Part shown: in pieces, positions 16,874 through 25,181 of the stretch | Layout: each line of letters starts with the position of its first letter | Position numbering within the stretch: the stretch's first letter is position 1 | Assembly: GCF_003258295.1 (NCBI RefSeq) | Contig: NZ_QKYN01000076.1 | Span: forward strand, 1-32,052 | DNA from: Streptacidiphilus pinicola | GTDB taxonomy: Bacteria; Actinomycetota; Actinomycetes; Streptomycetales; Streptomycetaceae | Reading direction: 5' to 3' | DNA length: 32,052 nt | Notes under the pieces: model-generated | What the model saw: the letters and a program-made list of their open reading frames with translations, nothing else | Databases searched by the model: none | Told to the model about the DNA's origin: nothing | Program-made: the position numbers and the translations under genes

Positions 16874-17245
16874 TCAGCTCACCCGGGTGAGGCAGAACGG
16901 GTGCCCGGCCGGGTCGAGGAGCACGCGGTACCGCTCGTGGTTCGGCTGCTCGGCGGGGAGAGTCGCGCCGAGGCGCAGCAGCGCGTCCTGCGCCGCGTCG
17001 AGGTCGGTGACGTCGAAGCAGAGGTGCAGTTGCTGGGGGACCGCCGGGTCGGGCCAGGTCGGCCGGAGGTAAGGCTCCGACCGCTGGAAGCCCACGAACA
17101 GGCCGTCCGCCCGGGTGAGCCCGGCGAACGCGGCGTCGGAGGCGGGGTGCGGTTCCAGCCCGGTCGCCTCCCGGTAGAACGCGGCGAGGGCCGGTGGGTC
17201 GGGGCAGTCGAGCGTGATCGCGCTCAATTTCATGATCGGTGACAT
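16874..17245 (-). CDS. VOC-family protein (glyoxalase/bleomycin-resistance fold)
   Basis: 123 residues from ATG at 17245, with AGGACGAG immediately upstream; the second ATG at 17233 has no such site. The pattern is that of a single VOC domain: KLSAITLDCPDPPALAAFYREATGLEP in the first beta-alpha-beta-beta-beta unit and LHLCFDVTDLDAAQDALLRLGA, then LLDPAGHPFCLTRV, in the second. The first-strand histidine of metal-dependent glyoxalases is absent, so it may be a binding protein and not a metalloenzyme. Substrate unknown. It stands alone and is divergent from a secreted propeller-like protein. Confidence 0.85.
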   Translation of the reverse strand: MSPIMKLSAITLDCPDPPALAAFYREATGLEPHPASDAAFAGLTRADGLFVGFQRSEPYLRPTWPDPAVPQQLHLCFDVTDLDAAQDALLRLGATLPAEQPNHERYRVLLDPAGHPFCLTRVS

Positions 17246-17596
17246 CTCGTCCTGCCCTGCCCCTCGTGATCGTCGGCTCCCGGCACCCTAGAGCGGGCGG
17301 CCGCCGCCCCGCGAACGCTTATCGCCTGGCGAACGCCCGGAGCTGTGGCGGAGGAAGGACCCCCGGATGGGGGTGGCCACGGCCGAAGGTTGGGGGATTG
17401 TCAGGGAGCGTCGTGCGCCCCCGAGGGGCCGCATCCGCCCTCCGGAACGACGCACAGGCGACGCCTGGTCGAAGCTCGCGTGAACAGTGGGGCAGAACCG
17501 GTACACCAACCTTGCCCCGCCGTCGGCGCGCTGAGCAGGGTGGTCGCGGCCTGGTGACTGCCGGGCCTCTCCTCCATGAATCCCCTGGAGTGACTG
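17246..17596. other. 351-bp intergenic region between divergent genes
   Basis: No convincing gene is present; short open frames here lack ribosome-binding sites. It holds two GCGAACGC direct repeats (17311-17318 and 17329-17336) 18 bp apart, and a possible 5'-UTR hairpin GGGGCA...TGCCCC (17489-17518). GGAG at 17587 serves the gene starting at 17597. I cannot assign a clear -35/-10 pair for either neighbour. Confidence 0.4.
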
Positions 17597-18778
17597 ATGT
17601 CTCTGCGCACCATGCGCACCGCTATCGGCGTCGCCGCGGCTGTTGCCGTGACCGCCGTGGCTGTTCCTGTCGCGTCGGCTGCCGTCGACACGACGCCCGC
17701 TGCGAAGCCCGCGCCGGCCAAGGCGCACAAGCCTGGCGCGCCCGCGCTGAAGCTCCGCCTCTTCGCGGCCGCGCCGGCCGGGTACAAGAACCCGGACGAC
17801 CTGACCCGCCTGGGCGACACGCTCTACGTCGCCTACCAGAACAACGCCGGCCCCGACGGCTCCCCGGCCGGCTCCAAGAGCGACGTCGTCGGCTTCGACC
17901 TGCGCTCGGGCAAGGTCGTCCGCCACTGGGTGTTCCCGGGTCGCGTCGACGGTCTGACCGCCGACCCGCGCCACGGCCGCCTGCTGGTGACGGTGAACGA
18001 GGACCTGAACTCCACGTTCTACACGATCACGCCGAAGGCCAAGTCCGCCACCGTCGTGCACTACCACTACACCCCGAGCCCGGCCCAGAAGGGCTCGGAC
18101 GGCGTGAACGGCGGCACCGACGCGATCTCCGTCGCGGCCGACGGCACGATCTACGTCGCGCACTCGAACCCGGACGTCTCGCTGCCGGGCGCGAACAACA
18201 CCGCCGCGACCTTCACCCTGACCCTGCACGGCACCACGGCCAAGCTGACCCCGCTCTACGGCGTCAACGACACGGCCCGCGTGATCAACCGGGCCAAGGG
18301 CGCGCCGGCGACGGAGAAGCTGGGTCTGACCGACCCGGACTCCAACCGCTGGATCCAGGGCCCGCGCGGCGGCGTCCTGCTGCAGGACGCGCAGGCCGAC
18401 AGCAAGCTGGTCGTGGTCACGGGCCTCAAGGCGAAGAAGCCCTCCCTGGGCGTGCTGAACCTGGTCAACGCCAAGGTCGACCCGAAGGCCCCCGCCACCC
18501 CGCAGCTGGACGACATCGTCCTGGCCGGCGGCAAGGGCGTGCTCTTCGTCGTGGACTCGCAGGCCGGCAAGATCTACGAGGCGAAGACCGAGGGCGTCCG
18601 TCCCGGCACGCTCTTCGCCAGCCAGCCCGCCCCCAAGGCCGGCGACCTGCCGAACGTCGCGGCCCTGTCGGTCATCGACCCACGCACCGGAGTGGTCACC
18701 CCGGTCAACACCGGCTCGGTGAAGCTCGCCAGCCCCAAGGGCCTGCTCTTCGTCGGCCCCTTCGGCAACGAGAGCTGA
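17597..18778 (+). CDS. Secreted propeller-like protein of unknown function
   Basis: 393 residues from ATG at 17597, with TGGAG 6-7 nt upstream. Signal peptide about 1-29 (IGVAAAVAVTAVAVPVASA), then an Ala/Pro/Lys-rich linker. The mature part has repeated beta-strand units: LTRLGDTLYVAYQNN, GRVDGLTADPRHGRLLVTVNE, TDAISVAADGTIYVAHSNPD and DIVLAGGKGVLFVVDSQAGKIYEA. These resemble NHL/SMP-30/lactonase-like beta-propellers. No catalytic motif can be named and no lipobox or anchoring signal is visible, so it is probably released. It is followed by a hairpin terminator and appears to be a single-gene unit. Confidence 0.75.
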   Translation: MSLRTMRTAIGVAAAVAVTAVAVPVASAAVDTTPAAKPAPAKAHKPGAPALKLRLFAAAPAGYKNPDDLTRLGDTLYVAYQNNAGPDGSPAGSKSDVVGFDLRSGKVVRHWVFPGRVDGLTADPRHGRLLVTVNEDLNSTFYTITPKAKSATVVHYHYTPSPAQKGSDGVNGGTDAISVAADGTIYVAHSNPDVSLPGANNTAATFTLTLHGTTAKLTPLYGVNDTARVINRAKGAPATEKLGLTDPDSNRWIQGPRGGVLLQDAQADSKLVVVTGLKAKKPSLGVLNLVNAKVDPKAPATPQLDDIVLAGGKGVLFVVDSQAGKIYEAKTEGVRPGTLFASQPAPKAGDLPNVAALSVIDPRTGVVTPVNTGSVKLASPKGLLFVGPFGNES

Positions 18779-18801
18779 GCTCGGTCCCCGAGTGAGCCGG
18801 T

Positions 18802-18829
18802 GGCCTCCGTCCCTCCCGGGGCGGAGGCC
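18802..18829 (+). terminator. Terminator after the secreted propeller-like gene
   Basis: GGCCTCCG (18802-18809) and CGGAGGCC (18822-18829) pair perfectly, extended by one G-T and three G-C pairs to a 4-nt loop. It starts 24 bp past the stop at 18778. Confidence 0.7.
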
Positions 18830-18930
18830 GCCGCCTTCATCGGGTTAGGATCGCGGTGCGGCATCGCGTGTCGGTCACCGACCGGGTGAGGCATGGAGGT
18901 GCCGGGAGATGCCCTGGAGGCATTCCACCC

Positions 18931-19317
18931 ATGTCAGTCGAGTTGAACCACACCATCGTCCACGCCCGGGACAACCGGGAGTCCGCCGCCTTCCTGGCCG
19001 GCATCCTCGGGCTGGAGGTCGGCCCGGAGTGGGGCCCGTTCGTTCCAGTCGCCACCGCCAACGGCGTCACGCTGGACTTCGCGACCATCCCGGCCGAGTC
19101 CATTGTCATGCAGCACTACGCGTTCCTCGTCTCCGACGAGGAGTTCGACGCCGCGTTCGCGCGCATCAGGGCGCTCGGGGTCACCTTCTACGCGGACCCG
19201 CACCTGAAGCAGCCGGGCGAGATCAACCACCACCACGGCGGCCGGGGTGTCTACTTCCTCGACCCCGCCGGGCACGGGATGGAGATCATCACCCGCCCGT
19301 ACGACAGTCACCAGTAG
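18931..19317 (+). CDS. VOC-family protein with H-H-E metal site
   Basis: 128 residues from ATG at 18931, with GGAGG 10 nt upstream; a longer frame starts at 18856 but has no better site. It is a single VOC domain of glyoxalase/dioxygenase type: ELNHTIVHARDN with H7, MQHYAFLVSDE with H62, and DPAGHGMEIITRPY with E118. These three can form the usual metal site. A His run INHHHGG precedes the GVYFLDP strand. The substrate cannot be told from sequence. The gene is monocistronic and convergent with a methyltransferase. Confidence 0.85.
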   Translation: MSVELNHTIVHARDNRESAAFLAGILGLEVGPEWGPFVPVATANGVTLDFATIPAESIVMQHYAFLVSDEEFDAAFARIRALGVTFYADPHLKQPGEINHHHGGRGVYFLDPAGHGMEIITRPYDSHQ

Positions 19318-19328
19318 CAGCCCCGAGC

Positions 19329-19366
19329 CCGGGAGCCGCGCGGCGCCCGTCGCCCGCGGCTCCCGG
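19329..19366. terminator. Bidirectional terminator
   Basis: A perfect 12-bp inverted repeat, CCGGGAGCCGCG (19329-19340) and CGCGGCTCCCGG (19355-19366), with a 14-nt loop. It lies between the convergent VOC and methyltransferase genes. Confidence 0.75.
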
Positions 19367-19373
19367 CGCACGC

Positions 19374-20108
19374 TCAGGGCAGCGGCCGCAGCACCAGGGT
19401 GACGAACCCCCAGCTGGAGCGGTAGACGCCGAGCCACTCCTCGCGGTGGCGGGCGGAGGTCTCCAGCGCCAGGGGCGCGGACGGGTCGCCGGGGTGGTCG
19501 AGGGCCCAGGAAGCGAGTGAACCGGTCCAGGCCCACTCGTAGGCGTCGAGCTCCCGCCGGGTGCTCAGGTGCCCGTGGACCGCGACCAGCCCGGCGTCGG
19601 CGACCTGGCGCATCACAGTCGGGAGGTCACCGGAGTCGCCGAGCATCTCCTTGGCCTCCTCGTTCGGCTCCAGTTCGAAGTAGCCGTCCCCGACCAGCAG
19701 TCTCCCGCCGGGGGCGAGGTGCTTGGCGGTGGCGGCGAGGGTGCCGGGCAGTCCGTCGAACGCGTGCGCCGCGCCCACGCACAGCACCAGGTCGAAGCCG
19801 TCGGGGTCGCTGAACTCGCCCGCGTCCTGCTCGTGCAGCGTCAGCCGGTCGCCGACACCCAGCCGCTCGGCCCGCGTGCGCGCCTCGGCCAGCGCGGCAC
19901 CGGACAGATCCACCCCCACGGCCCGCAGCCGGGGGAAGCGCACCAGCGCGCGCAACAGCCACTCGCCGCTGCCGCAGCCGAGGTCGAGCAGGCGCCCGTC
20001 CTCCCGGCCGACGGCGCGGTCCAGCAGGGCCGCCACGGACTCGTCGTGCAGCGGAGCCGCGATCGGATGGTCGGCATGGGCGATCAAGGACATCTGTTCA
20101 CGATTCAC
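19374..20108 (-). CDS. Class I SAM-dependent methyltransferase
   Basis: 244 residues if read from GTG at 20108, or 239 from ATG at 20093; neither has a clear ribosome-binding site. I prefer GTG because related proteins as I remember them begin with a similar NREQxSLIAH stretch. The SAM-binding motif I is LLDLGCGSGEWLL (about 40-52), the acidic residue after strand 2 is in AVGVDLSGAAL, and FDLVLCVGAAHAFDG and LAPGGRLLVGDGYFE are motifs II-III. The acceptor substrate is unknown. It is convergent with the VOC gene. Confidence 0.88.
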   Translation of the reverse strand: MNREQMSLIAHADHPIAAPLHDESVAALLDRAVGREDGRLLDLGCGSGEWLLRALVRFPRLRAVGVDLSGAALAEARTRAERLGVGDRLTLHEQDAGEFSDPDGFDLVLCVGAAHAFDGLPGTLAATAKHLAPGGRLLVGDGYFELEPNEEAKEMLGDSGDLPTVMRQVADAGLVAVHGHLSTRRELDAYEWAWTGSLASWALDHPGDPSAPLALETSARHREEWLGVYRSSWGFVTLVLRPLP

Positions 20109-20196
20109 CGGCGGAGGGTGACACGCCTGCCGCGCCCACGTCACCCGAATATCCACCGCACGCCCACAACTTCGGGGTGACGTCGGCAGCGAGCCG

Positions 20197-21243
20197 TCAG
20201 TAGTGCGCGGTGATCTCCCTTGCCGGGCCGTCGACGGTCAGCACCCCGCCGTAGGGGAGGACCAGCTGTGGATCGGTGTGCCCGAAGTCGACGTCCAGGA
20301 CCGCCATCGTGTCCGGCGCGTACTCGGCCAGCGCCCACAGCACGGCCTCCCGCTGCTCGGCACGGAACGCGGCCCGCTCCCCGGCGTCGAGGCGGCGGCC
20401 GAAGTGCCAGGCCTTCGCCCGGCCCATCAGCAGCGCGGGAAAGCGCCGCAGCAGACCGCGCTCGCCCATGGAGCGTAGGACGTAGCGGACCTCCGACGCG
20501 CTCGGCATGTCCTCGGAGGTCTCCAGCAGCAGCACGCAGCCCTCGTAGGCCTCGGGCGGCAGGATCTCCCGGTCGGCCATCAGCAGCCAGGACAGGATCT
20601 CCAGATTGCCGCCCCAACTCCGGCCCTCGACACGGCGGGTGGCGTGGTGCCAGACCCACGGTCCGGCGGGTTCGTGCTCCGGCTCGCGGGTGAACGTCGC
20701 CGCGTCGTCCCAGCCGCCGACGACCGAGTCGACCCGTTCCGGTGCGGTCAGCACCCTCGGGCCGGCGTCGAAGAGCGCGGCCCGCAGGGTGTCGACGGTC
20801 TGCGGGTGCATCGTGACGGGGCGGCCGAACTGCGTCATCAGCGCGCCGCCGTGGTAGGCCGGGATGCCCAGGTTCCAGAGCAGCACCAGCAGGTTGGTGT
20901 TGTCGCTGTAACCGAAGAACGGCTTGGGGTTGGCCCGCAGCAGGTCCTTGTCCAGGTGCGGCAGCACCCGGATCTGGTCGTCGCCGCCGATGCTGGCGAG
21001 CACCGCCTTGATCCGCGGGTCGGCGAACGCGGCGTGCAGGTCCGCCGCGCGCTCCCGCGGCGTCGCCCCCGTCCGGCGCGTCGTCGGGTACTCGACCGGC
21101 ACCAGGCCGAAGTCCTCCCTCAGCCGCCGCAGCCCCAGCTCGTACGGCGTGGGGAAGAGCGCCGGCAGACCGGCCGAGGGCGAGACGACGGCGACGGCGT
21201 CCCCGGGGGAGAGCTTCGGCGACGGAGGCAGGAAGGGGTGCAT
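20197..21243 (-). CDS. S66-family peptidase (LD-carboxypeptidase / MccF-like)
   Basis: 348 residues from ATG at 21243. The S66 fold is clear: GDAVAVVSPSAG at the N-terminus, SIGGDDQIRVLPHLD, then GYSDNTNLL with nucleophile S113, LLLETSEDMPS with E241 and DFGHTDPQLVLPYGG with H322. This matches the Ser-Glu-His triad of MccF (Ser118-Glu243-His311 as I recall). MccF-type members inactivate microcin C-like aminoacyl nucleotides, while others cleave muropeptides; the full-length S66 form without signal peptide suggests the cytosolic MccF branch. No ribosome-binding site is visible. TAGCAT 7 nt before the ATG points to a leaderless message. Confidence 0.9.
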   Translation of the reverse strand: MHPFLPPSPKLSPGDAVAVVSPSAGLPALFPTPYELGLRRLREDFGLVPVEYPTTRRTGATPRERAADLHAAFADPRIKAVLASIGGDDQIRVLPHLDKDLLRANPKPFFGYSDNTNLLVLLWNLGIPAYHGGALMTQFGRPVTMHPQTVDTLRAALFDAGPRVLTAPERVDSVVGGWDDAATFTREPEHEPAGPWVWHHATRRVEGRSWGGNLEILSWLLMADREILPPEAYEGCVLLLETSEDMPSASEVRYVLRSMGERGLLRRFPALLMGRAKAWHFGRRLDAGERAAFRAEQREAVLWALAEYAPDTMAVLDVDFGHTDPQLVLPYGGVLTVDGPAREITAHY

Positions 21244-21256
21244 GGGCAGGATGCTA
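21244..21256 (-). promoter_or_regulatory. -10 element for a leaderless S66 peptidase transcript
   Basis: On the minus strand TAGCAT (21256-21251) is followed by CCTGCCC and the ATG at 21243, with no ribosome-binding site. The best -35, CTGACC, has a long 20-nt spacer, so the promoter is weak by consensus. The upstream exporter gene ends 35 bp away, so readthrough is also possible. Confidence 0.4.
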
Positions 21257-21278
21257 CGGGCGCCGCCCCGAGCGCGGG

Positions 21279-22148
21279 TCAGACGTCGCGCCGGTCGACC
21301 AGCACGAGGGCGACGATCACGGAGACCAGCGGCCACAGCAGGTAGACCCACCACTCGCCCGCGGGCTGCGCCGGGTACGGCAGGTGCGGGTTGACCTGGT
21401 AGGGCGTCAGGTCGTAGAGGGTCTGGAAGGCGCGGAAGGGCATGGCGTGGTCCAGGCAGGCGGACCAGTAGTGGTTGTCCGACAGGAAGTCCGGGATCAG
21501 CAGCAGGACGGTGACCACGGCGACGACGGTGGCCGCGCTGTGGCGGATGACGGCGGCGAGGCCGAGGCCGACGAGGGCGCTGACGGCCGGGAGCAGCATC
21601 GCCGCGGTCAGCGCCGACCAGATGCCCGGCTGCGTCAGCGAGATGCCCGCGTGCTTGCTCGACAGGATCGCCTCGGACAGGCCGAAGGAGGAGAAGGTGA
21701 CCACCACCCCGAAGGCCAGCATCACCGCGGTGAGCACCGCGATCTTCGCGGCCAGCAGGGAGCGGCGCGCCGGGACGGCCGCGAAGCTGACCCGGATCAG
21801 GCCGGACGCGTACTCGCTGACCAGCGTCATCGCGCCGAGCACCCCGGCGACCAGCAGGACGGTGATGCCGGCGTTGTTGGTGAAGGCGTCGCGCAGCGAA
21901 CCGCCGGGGACGAAGTGGGCGCGCATGTCCGCGGGGTAGCGGTCCCAGTTCTGCACGTCGGCGACGGCGGAGTTGACGCTGAGCCAGACGATGCCGACGG
22001 CGCCCAGCCCGTAGCCCCAGCGCATCGAGCGCATGGACCAGAGCTTGAACCACTCGGCCGCGAGCAGGTCGCGGAAGCGGGGCCGGGGCTCGGTGCGTGC
22101 GGCCGGTACCGGGCGCGGGACCGTCGGCAGGGAGTCGAGCGTGGTCAT
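21279..22148 (-). CDS. ABC-2 type exporter permease
   Basis: 289 residues from ATG at 22148, overlapping the ATPase stop by ATGA. After a proline-rich cytoplasmic N-terminus, the sequence FRDLLAAEWFKLWSMRSMRWGYG is typical of actinomycete ABC-2 permeases. Six hydrophobic segments follow, including ITVLLVAGVLGAMTLVSEYASG and the C-terminal WWVYLLWPLVSVIVALVLV before VDRRDV. It forms a two-gene exporter with the upstream ATPase and lies divergent from a histidine kinase/response regulator pair. This arrangement is common for systems that sense and expel antibiotics or peptides. Confidence 0.9.
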   Translation of the reverse strand: MTTLDSLPTVPRPVPAARTEPRPRFRDLLAAEWFKLWSMRSMRWGYGLGAVGIVWLSVNSAVADVQNWDRYPADMRAHFVPGGSLRDAFTNNAGITVLLVAGVLGAMTLVSEYASGLIRVSFAAVPARRSLLAAKIAVLTAVMLAFGVVVTFSSFGLSEAILSSKHAGISLTQPGIWSALTAAMLLPAVSALVGLGLAAVIRHSAATVVAVVTVLLLIPDFLSDNHYWSACLDHAMPFRAFQTLYDLTPYQVNPHLPYPAQPAGEWWVYLLWPLVSVIVALVLVDRRDV

Positions 22149-23065
22149 CGGGCGTCTCCTGCCTCTGCGGTGGCGTACTCGACGCTCTCGGCGGTCAGTT
22201 CCATGAAGGCGCGCTCCAACGAGGCCGTGGTCGCGGCCAGTTCGTGCAGCCGCAGGCGGCGCTCGAAGGCGAGGTCGCCGATCCGGTCGCTGTCCAGGCC
22301 GGTGACCAGCAGCACGTCCGCGCCGTCCCGGGTGACGGTCGCGCCCGCCGCCCGGACGGACTCGGCCAGCGCGGCGGCGTCGGGCGTGCGGACCCGCACG
22401 CTGACGCCGTTGCTGCGCGCCGCGAACGCGGCCAGCGGCTCGTCGGCGATCAGGCGGCCCCGGCCGATCACCACCAGGCGGTCGGCGGTGTGCTCCATCT
22501 CGCTCATCAGGTGGCTGGAGACGAAGACGGTCCGGCCCTCGGCGGCGAGCCGGCGGAACAGGTCGCGCACCCAGCGCACGCCCTCCGGGTCGAGGCCGTT
22601 CAGCGGCTCGTCGAAGAGGAGCACCGGTGGATCGCCCAGCAACGCGGCGGCGATGCCGAGGCGCTGCTTCATGCCGAGCGAGAAGCCCCCGATCCGGCGG
22701 CGCGCGGCGTCGGCGAGGCCGACCTCGGCGAGCACCTCGTCCACCCTCCGCAGCGGGAGCGCGTTGGTGCGGGCCAGCACGCCCAGGTGCGCGGCGGCGC
22801 TCCGGCCGCCGTGGACGTCGCCCGCGTCGAGCAGCGCGCCGACCTGCCGCAGGCCGCGCGGGCGCTGCCGGAACGGCCGGCCCTCGACGGCGACGGAGCC
22901 GCTGGTCGGCTGGTTCAGGCCGATGATCATGCGGAGCGTGGTGGACTTGCCGGCCCCGTTCGGGCCGAGGAAGCCTGTCACGCAGCCCGGCTGCACGGTG
23001 AAGGTCAGCTCGTCGACGGCGGTGGTGGCGCCGTAGCGCTTGGTGAGGTGGTTGACTTCGATCAC
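22145..23065 (-). CDS. ABC exporter ATP-binding protein
   Basis: 306 residues from GTG at 23065 (protein start VIEVNHLTKRYG), with GGTGGA about 5 nt upstream; a GTG three codons earlier (23074) is possible. Walker A is GPNGAGKST (K40), the signature FSLGMKQRLGIA, Walker B VLLFDEPLNGLDPEG and the H-loop SSHLM. The C-terminal about 80 residues form the accessory domain seen in DrrA/BcrA-like ATPases. It energises the ABC-2 permease of the next, overlapping gene. The substrate is unknown; drug or peptide export is the usual role. Confidence 0.93.
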   Translation of the reverse strand: MIEVNHLTKRYGATTAVDELTFTVQPGCVTGFLGPNGAGKSTTLRMIIGLNQPTSGSVAVEGRPFRQRPRGLRQVGALLDAGDVHGGRSAAAHLGVLARTNALPLRRVDEVLAEVGLADAARRRIGGFSLGMKQRLGIAAALLGDPPVLLFDEPLNGLDPEGVRWVRDLFRRLAAEGRTVFVSSHLMSEMEHTADRLVVIGRGRLIADEPLAAFAARSNGVSVRVRTPDAAALAESVRAAGATVTRDGADVLLVTGLDSDRIGDLAFERRLRLHELAATTASLERAFMELTAESVEYATAEAGDAR

Positions 23066-23114
23066 GGGATCCACCGTGCCGGTCCGGCCCCCGCCACCGC
23101 GTCGGCCCGGCGAC

Positions 23115-23199
23115 GACACCTGGCGTGCGTCGGTGTCACCCCTGGTCGTACGCCCGTGGGCCGATGCCGGGTGACGGGTGATCCTCTTACGATCACCGC
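23115..23199. promoter_or_regulatory. Divergent control region of exporter and two-component genes
   Basis: The 134-bp gap contains a perfect GACACC-N11-GGTGTC repeat (23115-23137) and GGTGATC-CTCTTAC-GATCACC (23177-23197). The second spans TACGAT (23188-23193), a -10 that leaves 6 nt before the kinase ATG and implies a leaderless message. The adjacent response regulator is a natural ligand for one of these sites (inference). Confidence 0.45.
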
Positions 23200-24501
23200 A
23201 TGACCGCTCTGCCCGCCTCCCCTTCCACCGCGCTCCCGGCCCCGCCGGAACCGCTGCTCCGGCGGGTGCCCATCGGCGTGTGGGCCGCGTCGGCCTGGGC
23301 CGCCGGCCTCGCCTTCACCTTGCTGGTGCTGGTCCACCTCCCCGGGGAGTCGCCCCACGACTTCCACCCCGGGTGGGAGCTCCCACCGGGCAACCAGGTG
23401 ACCCTGGCCGTCGCCACCCTCTGCTCGCTGGCCGGCAGCGCGCTGCTGCGCCGCCGGGCGCTGACCGGAACGGTGCTGCTGCTGCTCGGGGCCGTGCAGA
23501 CCGCGATGGTGCACAACTCCATGGAGATCCAGGTGCAGAACCTCCTCGGTTGCTGCGTCGCCCTCTGGTACGTCGCCGCGACCCGGCCGCGTCGCGCGGC
23601 GTGGGCGGCCGCCGCGACCACGGGCGGCGTGCTGGTCGGCTATCCGGTGGTCCGGCTCGCGATGGGCTGGAACATCGGCGTGTCCGGCCAGTTGGCCGGG
23701 TTGCTGGCCGCGGCGATGGCCGTACTGCTCGGGTACCTGGCCCAGCAGGGCCGTGAGCGTGCCGTCGAGCACAGCGCGCACGCGGCGGAGCAGGCGGTCG
23801 CGAACGAGCGGCTGCGCATCGCCCGCGAGCTGCACGACATGGTCGCGCACACGCTCGGCATCGTGGCCCTGCAGTCCGGCGCGGCGCGGCGGGTCATCAC
23901 CACGCAACCGGAGCGGGCCAGGGACGCGCTCGGCGCGGTGGAGAACGCCAGCCGGGAGACGCTCGCCGGGCTGCGCCGGATGCTGGTGGTGCTGCGCGCG
24001 GTGGACGACCCCGCGGACCTCGTCGTCCCGCTCCACCCCGCGCCCGGTCTGGACGATCTGGAGCGCCTCGCCGCGTCCACCAGCGCGGCGGGCGTCCGCG
24101 TCGACCTCCGCTGGACCGGCGAACGCCGGGCGGTCGCGGCGGAGGTGGAGCTGGCGGCCTACCGGATCGTCCAGGAGTCGCTGACCAACGTGGTCCGCCA
24201 CGCCGGCGCCCGCTCGTGCGTCGTCGCGGTCGGCTTCGGGGCGGGGGAGCTGACGCTGGAGATCGCCGATCCGGGCGGCGGCGCGCGCAGGCCCGAGCGC
24301 GGTGAGCGCGGCGAGCACCACCCGCACGGCTACGGCCTGTTGGGCATGCGCGAGCGCGTCGACCTGCTCGGCGGCGTGTTCGCCGCGGGACCGCGCGGCG
24401 AGGGGTTCGTGGTCACGGCCCGCCTTCCGCTCCCGCCGGGCGACGCGCCCGCGGCGGCCCCCGGCGACGAGCACGCCGACGTCCTTGCGCAGGAGGCTTG
24501 A
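23200..24501 (+). CDS. DesK/NarL-type sensor histidine kinase
   Basis: 433 residues from ATG at 23200, with no ribosome-binding site. The N-terminal half has about five to six membrane segments, for example WAASAWAAGLAFTLLVLVHL and GQLAGLLAAAMAVLLGYLAQ, and almost no extracellular domain. This is an intramembrane-sensing layout. The HisKA_3 dimerisation helix carries the phospho-accepting H212 in IARELHDMVAH. The ATPase domain has AYRIVQESLTNVVRHAGA (N box) and YGLLGMRERVDLLGG. Its stop overlaps the response regulator start. It is divergent from the ABC exporter, so it probably senses a compound or membrane stress that the exporter relieves. Confidence 0.92.
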   Translation: MTALPASPSTALPAPPEPLLRRVPIGVWAASAWAAGLAFTLLVLVHLPGESPHDFHPGWELPPGNQVTLAVATLCSLAGSALLRRRALTGTVLLLLGAVQTAMVHNSMEIQVQNLLGCCVALWYVAATRPRRAAWAAAATTGGVLVGYPVVRLAMGWNIGVSGQLAGLLAAAMAVLLGYLAQQGRERAVEHSAHAAEQAVANERLRIARELHDMVAHTLGIVALQSGAARRVITTQPERARDALGAVENASRETLAGLRRMLVVLRAVDDPADLVVPLHPAPGLDDLERLAASTSAAGVRVDLRWTGERRAVAAEVELAAYRIVQESLTNVVRHAGARSCVVAVGFGAGELTLEIADPGGGARRPERGERGEHHPHGYGLLGMRERVDLLGGVFAAGPRGEGFVVTARLPLPPGDAPAAAPGDEHADVLAQEA

Positions 24502-25160
24502 TGACGCCGCCCGTGCGGATCGTCCTCGTGGACGACCAGCCGCTGATCCGCGCCTCGCTGCAGATGGTCGTCACCGACGCGCCGGACCTCGTCGTCGTCG
24601 GCGAGGCCGGCGACGGCGCGGCGGCGGTCCGGCTCGCGGCCGAACTGCGCCCGGACGTCGTGGTGATGGACGTCCGGATGCCCGGCATGGACGGCATCGA
24701 GGCCACCCGCCGCATCCTGGCCACCGACGACGGCTGTCGCGTGCTGATGCTGACCACCTTCGACGACGACGAGTACGTCTACGGCGCGCTGCGCGCCGGC
24801 GCGTCCGGCTTCCTGGTCAAGGACATGGCCCTGGACGACATCCTCGCCGCCGTCCGCGTCGTCGCCTGCGGCGACGCACTGATCGCCCCGTCCGTCACCC
24901 GCCGCCTGATCGCGTCGTTCGCCGCGCCCGCTGCCGCGCGCCGTACCGGCGTGCGCCTGGAGGTGACCGAGCGGGAGGAGGAGGTGCTGACGCTGATCGG
25001 CCGCGGGCTCTCCAACGCGGAGATCGCGACGGCGCTGATCCTGAGCGTCACCACGGTCAAGACCTACGTGACGCGCCTGCTGGCCAAGTTGGGCGCCCGC
25101 GACCGGGTGCAGCTGGTGATCCTCGCCTACGAGGCGGGCCTGGTCTCGGTGCAGCCGTGA
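24501..25160 (+). CDS. NarL/LuxR-type response regulator
   Basis: 219 residues from ATG at 24501, one base overlapping the kinase stop (TGATG), with AGGAGG 5 nt upstream. A TTG one codon earlier is less likely. The receiver domain has the acidic pair in VLVDDQPLIR, phospho-acceptor D57 in VVMDVRMPGMDG and K107 in FLVKDMAL. The LuxR-type helix-turn-helix is at the C-terminus (about 155-215): LTLIGRGLSNAEIATALILS, then TTVKTYVTRLLAKLG. It works with the preceding kinase and probably controls the divergent exporter. Confidence 0.94.
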   Translation: MTPPVRIVLVDDQPLIRASLQMVVTDAPDLVVVGEAGDGAAAVRLAAELRPDVVVMDVRMPGMDGIEATRRILATDDGCRVLMLTTFDDDEYVYGALRAGASGFLVKDMALDDILAAVRVVACGDALIAPSVTRRLIASFAAPAAARRTGVRLEVTEREEEVLTLIGRGLSNAEIATALILSVTTVKTYVTRLLAKLGARDRVQLVILAYEAGLVSVQP

Positions 25161-25181
25161 GTCCGCCCCGCCGCGGATCGG

